From: Rhodosorus marinus
Taxonomy: Eukaryota > Rhodophyta > Stylonematophyceae > Stylonematales > Stylonemataceae
DNA length: 64,000 nucleotides
Assembly: GCA_029953675.1 (NCBI GenBank)
Contig: JAMWBK010000002.1
Span: forward strand, 2,728,001-2,792,000
Direction of reading: 5' to 3'
Both the position numbers and the translations under genes were made by a program. The notes under the pieces were generated by a model. The model saw only the letters and a list, made by a program, of their open reading frames with translations. It was not told the DNA's origin and searched no databases. Every line of letters starts with the position of its first letter. Within the stretch, counting starts at the first letter, position 1. Positions 58,255 through 64,000 of the stretch are shown in pieces.

Positions 58255-60100
58255 CTACAAGCTTATCTCAATGCTGAGTACATGCGGTTCAAGAGTCCTA
58301 ATATTCACAAAGACTACTTCACGCGTGCGTGAAAACGAAGGTACAGTGATAATTCTTACTGACGAAGTCCCTTCCGAGACGACTGTCGTAGAAAACGAGG
58401 GCTGGTTGGCGGCGAAGAACAAGTTTGGCCATTCTTTCATAACAAATGGGTCCTGTCGCAAAGAAGCGGAGTGTTGGCCACCGCAGTCATCAGTCGACGA
58501 GAGCTATAGCAAAAATCCTCTGTGAGCAGTACTTACGGTGCTGCTAAAGGGGTACGAAGCGAGAGTATCTGGTGCCGTCGGTGCGATGTGGCCAAACCTC
58601 AACATGCTCTCAAGCACGTCCAGTCGCTGCGCACTTTCCTCCGCGGGTTTATTTACAGGCGGAAGGTAGCTGCAGGCAACATACAATGCGCTTAGCACGG
58701 TGCAAAACGGAGCCGCTCCTAATCTTGTCCGGATTTAACTATACCTCATGTAATCATCAACATTTTGTCCGCTGGTCCCGAGGAACGTTTGTCCTCCAAG
58801 TGAAAATTCCGAGGGATTTGTTGACCTGTGCACTGATGTGAACTTTGTACTGTCCGGTATAAGGCATGGATGGAAAGCCTGTTGCGGCAGAAGGTAGTTA
58901 ACAGGATCGTTTTCGCCAGGCATTAGCTCCATGGGAATCGCAGAAGCTACACCACACAGAAACCTGCAAATCCAGAGCTTTAGAAGTCGTGATATCATCT
59001 GCTTGTAGAGCACCGATCTTATCAACAACGTACCTGTCCAACTCGCGCATAGGAAATGCTGCTTCGTCCTGTGCTTTCCGATCGATAGCCTTGTGCGACT
59101 TCAGATACTCTCCTTTGTCGGATCCGTCCTTTGCTCGGCATACCGAATTACCTATATTGAGGGACAGAAGGACGCGGACCAGTTAACACCATCTCTGCCC
59201 CAGTGATGGGGTACACGAGCACACCTGCAACAATCACGTGCGCGAGCTTGAAGTTTTCTGTTGCATCTGCAAGAGCAGCACCCTTCAGAGTTTCAAGCAG
59301 CAGGTCAGCGTACAGAGGATTCATGGTCTCATCGCCGAAGCCGAGTCCAGATACTATGCATACGTAAGCATCGTCTTCGGATATCGAGGTGGTAGGTTGC
59401 GGCAGAACAGAAACCGGACATACCCCAGCTACACTGAAAAGTCCCTTCTTCGTTTTGGTACCTTTCACGGCAACTATCAATCCGCTGACCTGGGGTCGCC
59501 AAAAAAGCAGGGTGTGTCGGTCTACTCCGTACGGCTTTGGGACTGCGCTGGGAATGCGCTCGTTTTCTGCTTACCAAGAATTCTTCTCGGAGGTCTTTCA
59601 GGATTTCGCGTTCCTCGTGGAACTCGAGCTGAATCCTGCCTGTTTCATCCTCCAGAATCAACGCGTCTGATTCATCTGCGTAGAGCTTCTCCGCTCTCCT
59701 CGGAGGGTTCGGCATCATCGCTGCGCCATGCTTCGCATACTCCTGAAGGATACTGGGCTTCAGCTTCATCTCCTTGAAAAGTATTCCGACCACAACGCTC
59801 TCCGCACCATCTTTTGCTTGCACCATTCTTTCCATAATACTGTCCTCTTGGAGTGAACTGGGTTGAATCAGAGGCGAGATCAGCGTTCAGCAAACGAGAA
59901 CAACCTTTCCTATTTTCAAGACATCCTAACCTCCATCGTTGTAAAGCTGCTTTCTTGAGCTGCTCCCTCATCATGTTCAGCCTGTTGAAATACACCTGCG
60001 AGTACTGCTGACCGTACTTCCGCTCTCCCAACTCGAACCTCTGCCATTTCTCTTCATAAGTGAGCTCCTTACGGACCACGCAAGCGTCTACTTGAGCCAT
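58255..60100 (-). CDS. POLD2: DNA polymerase delta small (B) subunit POLD2
   Basis: Exons 60100-59931, 59857-59575, 59489-59225, 59151-59034, 58963-58745, 58669-58537 and 58452-58255 encode 461 residues (human 469). This non-catalytic subunit of the lagging-strand replicase holds the catalytic subunit and POLD3. Family blocks visible are LKPSILQEYAKHG, ESDALILEDETGRIQL, VCIVSGLGFG, VIVAG joined to NSVCRAKDG, MPGENDPVNYLLPQQAFHPCL, FLGTSGQNVDDYMRYS, HIAPTAPDTLASYPF and ANQPSFSTT. The inactive phosphodiesterase fold and the OB-fold region (residues about 40-140) are both present. The intron between the VIVAG and NSVCR exons, 73 nt, is set by homology, since the alternative splice leaves a 28-nt intron. 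Confidence 0.95.
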
Positions 60101-60879
60101 TTCTAGTTAGGTCTTGAAGTCAAACCCTCACTCCATCCGAACGGAACCAATCAGTCCATCTCAACAAATCAGCAGAGTATTTGAGCGCTATGCAGTCACT
60201 CAGCTTGTGAGGAGGCGGGAGAAGGTTTGTTTCTTCTTGAAAATGGCTATCGGTAAAGACACAGTTATCCGCATAAATCTACACCAGGGCGTTTGATCAT
60301 TTCAGTTCGCAATTCGTTCAATTTGTAGTGCTCAACAGTCCGAACGGTCTCACTTCTCAAGCCGTTCCAGGGCGTTGATCACACGCAGACGCCTGCTTCG
60401 CGAGGATCATGAAGTTTCCCTCGCTTGTCAATGTTTGGAGATATAGAAGGCTCTCTGCGAAGATCTAGTGAATTGTCACGTACAGATTCTTGTCATCTGA
60501 CTCCAGCTTGTGTTGATGGTCTCTCGTTTTCACGAACTCTTCGCTCTGCGGGAGACAGGTTGCGCAAACGGGCTCAAGTCGGGCGTGTTAGGACCACCAG
60601 CTAAGTGGCCCCACACCCAACCCCTCCGGGCAAAACAAAGAAAATCTTCATGCGGATTGCTGAATATGATTTATAGAAATAAAAATAAAGCTTTTCTGTT
60701 TCTGGCCGTTGTAAAAAGGGGTGGTCGGAATAGAGTCTGGAGATAGATGGCGGGAAACTGCCTCCCACGTTCCACGTTTCGGGGATGGTCAAGGCAGCGT
60801 GAAGGCACCGTGTGTCGTTTGTTCTCATAGACAAAAAAATTACAAGCGTTTAGTTGGTAAACGATTTAAAGAAGAAAGC
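60101..60879. other. Intergenic region, no feature seen
   Basis: Between the POLD2 start and the end of the next minus-strand gene; contains the POLD2 promoter and a 3' UTR. No convincing ORF. Confidence 0.5.
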
Positions 60880-62234
60880 CTAGTTCTGGATCTTCTTAAC
60901 AGCTTTTATCATTCCATAGGTCATGAGCCCGTCTCGAAACGCTCTGTGCATTCGTTCGAGACAGACGATCTCCCTGATCACCTTCCACCAGACGACCGGG
61001 GAACTGAAAACCACCGGCCAAGGGTTGATGACACCGACAAGAATCGAATGCCTCCAAGACGCTATAGTCTGCTGCACCCAATTGTCAGTCCCAATCTGAT
61101 CGATGGAAAAGGAAAAGACAAAACAGAACACCAATTAAGCCTTCCATCGCAACAGTATAGCCCGTGTCATAATCATCACAGTAAAAGGCAAACCTAGTTC
61201 CCCTCACCTTCTCCAGGCTTCCGGTCCCCTTCATAAACCTAGCAAACTGTTCGATCGAAATAAAGAACGGATGGCTCCACTCGTCGTAGAGGAATTGCAA
61301 TCTGGATCGCTCCTCTTCTGAGAATTTAGGAGGCGATTCACGCTGACACCAGCACGCGACAATGAGTTTACCGCCAGGCTTGAGGACTCTAGTCATTTCC
61401 TCAATGTACCTAGGAGCAGGGTCGGCATGCACAAAACGAATTCGTTAGCACTCCTAAGAACAAGGACAGCAAGTGAATAAAGGCTGACAAGTGATCTCCG
61501 TACTTTTGTTTATCGGGCATGTGTTCTCCACTCTCACAAGCCCAGACGAGGTCAAACGTGTTGTCTTCGTAGTCCATGTGCAAAGCGTCCATTGCCTTGA
61601 ATTCCACATTAGCTAAGTCCTGCTCTACAGCAAGCTCAGTTCCACGACGAACCTGTTCCCGAGAAAGCGTTATTCCAGTGACTTTCGCATCTGGATACTT
61701 CTTTGCAAGGATCCTTGAAGATCCTCCAAAGCCACATCCAACATCCAAAATTCGCTCTGCATTTTCAAGGTTGTCGGCGTCACCCCATTCCATCATCTTA
61801 TCCACAAAGACGTATTTAGCCTGCTTAAAGTTGGCCTTCCACCAACCACTAGCTCTTTCCTCTTCAGTGTAGTACCCCAGGTGGATATGTTCTCCCCAAA
61901 ACTTTTCCAAAATGCCTTCGTTGGTCCACTCGTCATATTCCTTACCCACACCTTCAAAGGATCCATTGTACGGTCTAGAAGGAGTGTCAAGAACCTTCTT
62001 TATACTCCTAGCCAGTACCGCTGCCAAAGCCGCGAATCCTACTGCTGCTCCGACTGCAGGTGCGGGCATTACCATATCCACTCTCCCGGATCTACTAGAA
62101 AAATTCCTTACATACCTCCTTCTCACATCAGGAAGAGCCTGTCTCCTTGACGATCCTAGCCCCACACTCCCCCCAACAAAGCAAACCGCTGACATCGTTC
62201 CTCGACGAACACACCCACAGGCAGCCCTTGCCAA
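60880..62234 (-). CDS. MPBQ/MSBQ methyltransferase, cyanobacterial (sll0418) type
   Basis: Exons 62234-61504, 61409-61208 and 61095-60880 encode 382 residues. This SAM-dependent methyltransferase methylates 2-methyl-6-phytylbenzoquinol (and the solanesyl form) in tocopherol and plastoquinone synthesis. It starts with an Arg/Ser-rich N-terminus likely acting as a plastid transit peptide, then one hydrophobic segment near residues 55-75. The catalytic domain has YDEWTNEGILEKFWGEHIHLGYY, the SAM-binding ILDVGCGFGGSSRILA, and ESGEHMPDKQKY with motif post-I. EWSHPFFISIEQF and the C-terminal YGMIKAVKKI match the Synechocystis sll0418 enzyme rather than the archaeal-like VTE3 of green plants. Gamma-tocopherol methyltransferases share the SAM core, but the order and the N-terminal hydrophobic segment favour the MPBQ enzyme. 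Confidence 0.85.
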
Positions 62235-64000
62235 ACTCGGAGAAACTGCCAGGCCCTCGTCCTACCAAACCATCCGACCCGCGGTCTAAACTCACGGTCC
62301 ACTCTCCTCCCACTAGAACTGTGGATTCTCCCCTTTAACTTTTATAAGAGCAAAAAAAAACAACAGCGATAGTTTGACTTCAATAACCGGGACCAACCTC
62401 GGCATTAAGCGCTGGTTCCGTTGCCATCCATTTCACACCCCCCTCAGCAAATGCACCTATTGAAAGAAAATTTGTGGCCATCAGCTTCTTACGCGATCGA
62501 CCTATTGAAATTCTGTTAAAGATATTCTTCTGAAATAAAACAATTCTTTTTAGTATTCTTTTATACAGTAAAATATTGTATATATGATGAAGAAAACGAT
62601 GTTGATTAGTTGTCGTCGGGGCGCGATGATTTCCAGGGTTTCAATCGGTATTGAATTCCTCCATTTTTCGGAGGGCTGTTTTTAGTACCAGCATTGTGTG
62701 TCAGGAGGTCCAAGAGATAGGCACCAACAGGGCACTGGACTTCCGGAGGAGCTAGACGCCACGGGGGGTCTGCCATGACGACCTCTGCGGTTCATTTTTA
62801 ATCACTACAGGATATGTGTGACTGCTGATCTTCATGGAGAGGGTGCAGCTGGGTGAGGCTGTATGCAGTTAGGAAGAAACGAGATACGAAGCTGTTCCCA
62901 GAGCATGTCAATTTATGGAAAGGCAGATTAAGGCGGTGGTAAGGAGACTACACGGACGGCGGTGGTGGCTATATAAACATGAAGAGATATAAGAAAGCGA
63001 AGGGGACTGTACGGGATCCTACGGCACCAGCAAATCGTAGCGCCAATCAGTTGGCGCAGAGCCTTGTTGTAGTCACCCCGAGGCTGAGGTCGACTCTCTC
63101 TGAGCGTGGATTGCCTGGTTTGTCTGGTTTGCTTTTGGCCGGAAGCAATCCCAGCTCTGCAGAAGTTCATAAACAATACACCCCGGAAAGTTTTGGAATG
63201 GAAAATCTGGCATGAATTGATTTCAGGCAACCGACCAAGGGATTTTTTAGATGCAAACTTTCCGATCAATAAGTCACGACGTTAAAGTCAGTGAAAAACT
63301 CACGAAGCTGCACGGTAGGGTTACTCAAGGGGTCCTTATGGAGAACAGGGAGAACCTGACGCACTGGGTGTTTGTTGTGTGATGACGAATCGCTTCATGA
63401 CAGTGAGATGTGCCATGATACCCGAGGAGGAGGCCTACTCAGGGTATGCAGATCGATGTAGGCCGTAGTGCAGAGTCTCTGGTTCGGGCTACTGAGTTTA
63501 ACACCTAATCTCAATGCCAACAAGTACGTTGTAGAACCCTGTCAGACTCAGATCGAGCAAAAGGGTGGCGGACTTTGGAAGGCATGGTGTAGCCCCTTGT
63601 AAACTTATTTCTCCTGCGACAGAACGCGATTGTCACACATTGCGGTGGTGTGTGCTCAGGTGGACATGCCCATGTAGCATCTATCCACCAAATCGAGCTG
63701 AAAGAAGCTCACAGATATTCAGAAGAAGCGTGCCATATGTAGCAAGCACAGCCGGCAACTGGCAGCTCAATAATTCGTTCCCCAATAGGGGCATTCAATT
63801 TTTCTTCATCATACGAATGAGCTTTGATATAGTTTATTTTAACTCAAAGACTAGTTTACTACCTGGGGGCCTCCTCTTCATGAATATACAAAATACATTT
63901 GGATATTTTCCATGCCCCAATATATCCGAAACGTGCCCGGAGATCGATGGATACCCATCAAAATTTTTAGTATCGCCGGAGGGCGTTAAACTCAGTGGGG
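62235..64000. other. Terminal intergenic region, nothing convincing
   Basis: 1.8 kb at the window end. ORFs of 78 and 113 codons overlap on opposite strands near 62930-63270 and look random. AT-rich from about 62460 to 62600 and near 63780-63960. A gene could begin beyond the window edge. Confidence 0.5.

Noticed and set aside
59152-59179. 28-nt intron in POLD2
   Set aside because: An alternative donor gives a 73-nt intron and restores the conserved VIVAGN block seen in other POLD2 proteins.
62928-63269. Overlapping ORFs of 113 (minus) and 78 (plus) codons
   Set aside because: They are antisense shadows of each other with no family resemblance.
1-64000. CRISPR arrays, prophage, operons or bacterial defence islands
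   Set aside because: No evenly spaced identical repeats, and gene structure throughout is eukaryotic with spliceosomal introns.

Overview
The window is a piece of nuclear genome from a photosynthetic eukaryote, most likely a red alga or another non-green archaeplastid or red-plastid lineage. Almost every gene is split by short GT-AG introns (about 43-185 nt, most 65-115), the genes are nuclear housekeeping genes, and there are no operons or ribosome binding sites. A plastid is indicated by a bacterial-type double-GTPase EngA/Der with an N-terminal extension and by a methylphytylbenzoquinol methyltransferase of the cyanobacterial (Synechocystis sll0418) type; green plants use an unrelated enzyme for that step. 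The RNA polymerase II CTD has a short, degenerate heptad array, which fits red-algal-like lineages, but the assignment is inference.

Layout: 1-5.1 kb, 3' end of an EamA/DMT membrane transporter, then EngA/Der. 5.3-8.4 kb, XPF/Rad1 repair endonuclease on the minus strand, convergent with EngA. 9.9-11.2 kb, a small protein with a perfect destruction box (securin-like candidate) and a small hypothetical ORF. 13.0-14.0 kb, DUF455 ferritin-like protein. 14.8-19.3 kb, a mobile-element island: a 971-codon intronless transposase-like ORF with a putative DDE/RNase H-like core, and a 147-codon orphan helix-turn-helix ORF matching the N-terminus of mariner-type transposases. 19.7-21.9 kb, UBA2 (SUMO E1 large subunit). 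22.7-23.5 kb, a probable mitochondrial protein with a weak SRP54 M-domain resemblance. 23.9-27.5 kb, FolD/MTHFD and mitochondrial pyruvate dehydrogenase E1 beta. 28.4-35.5 kb, two large alpha-helical proteins not firmly identified. 35.7-36.4 kb, a secreted Hint/Hog-domain protein. 38.1-42.3 kb, signal peptide peptidase and an SPT2-like chromatin protein. 45.1-51.5 kb, RPB1 in 14 exons. 52.4-62.2 kb, THUMPD1/Tan1, a monoacylglycerol-lipase-like hydrolase, POLD2 and the MPBQ methyltransferase. The last 1.7 kb holds nothing convincing.

Exon models were assembled by hand from splice signals, protein-family continuity and reading-frame phase; total coding lengths of all complete models are multiples of three. 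There is no single pathway in the window. The intergenic spaces contain degenerate tandem repeats (36.6-37.0 and 40.2-40.6 kb), a 38-bp near-palindrome (43.34 kb), other hairpins and long G/C homopolymers.
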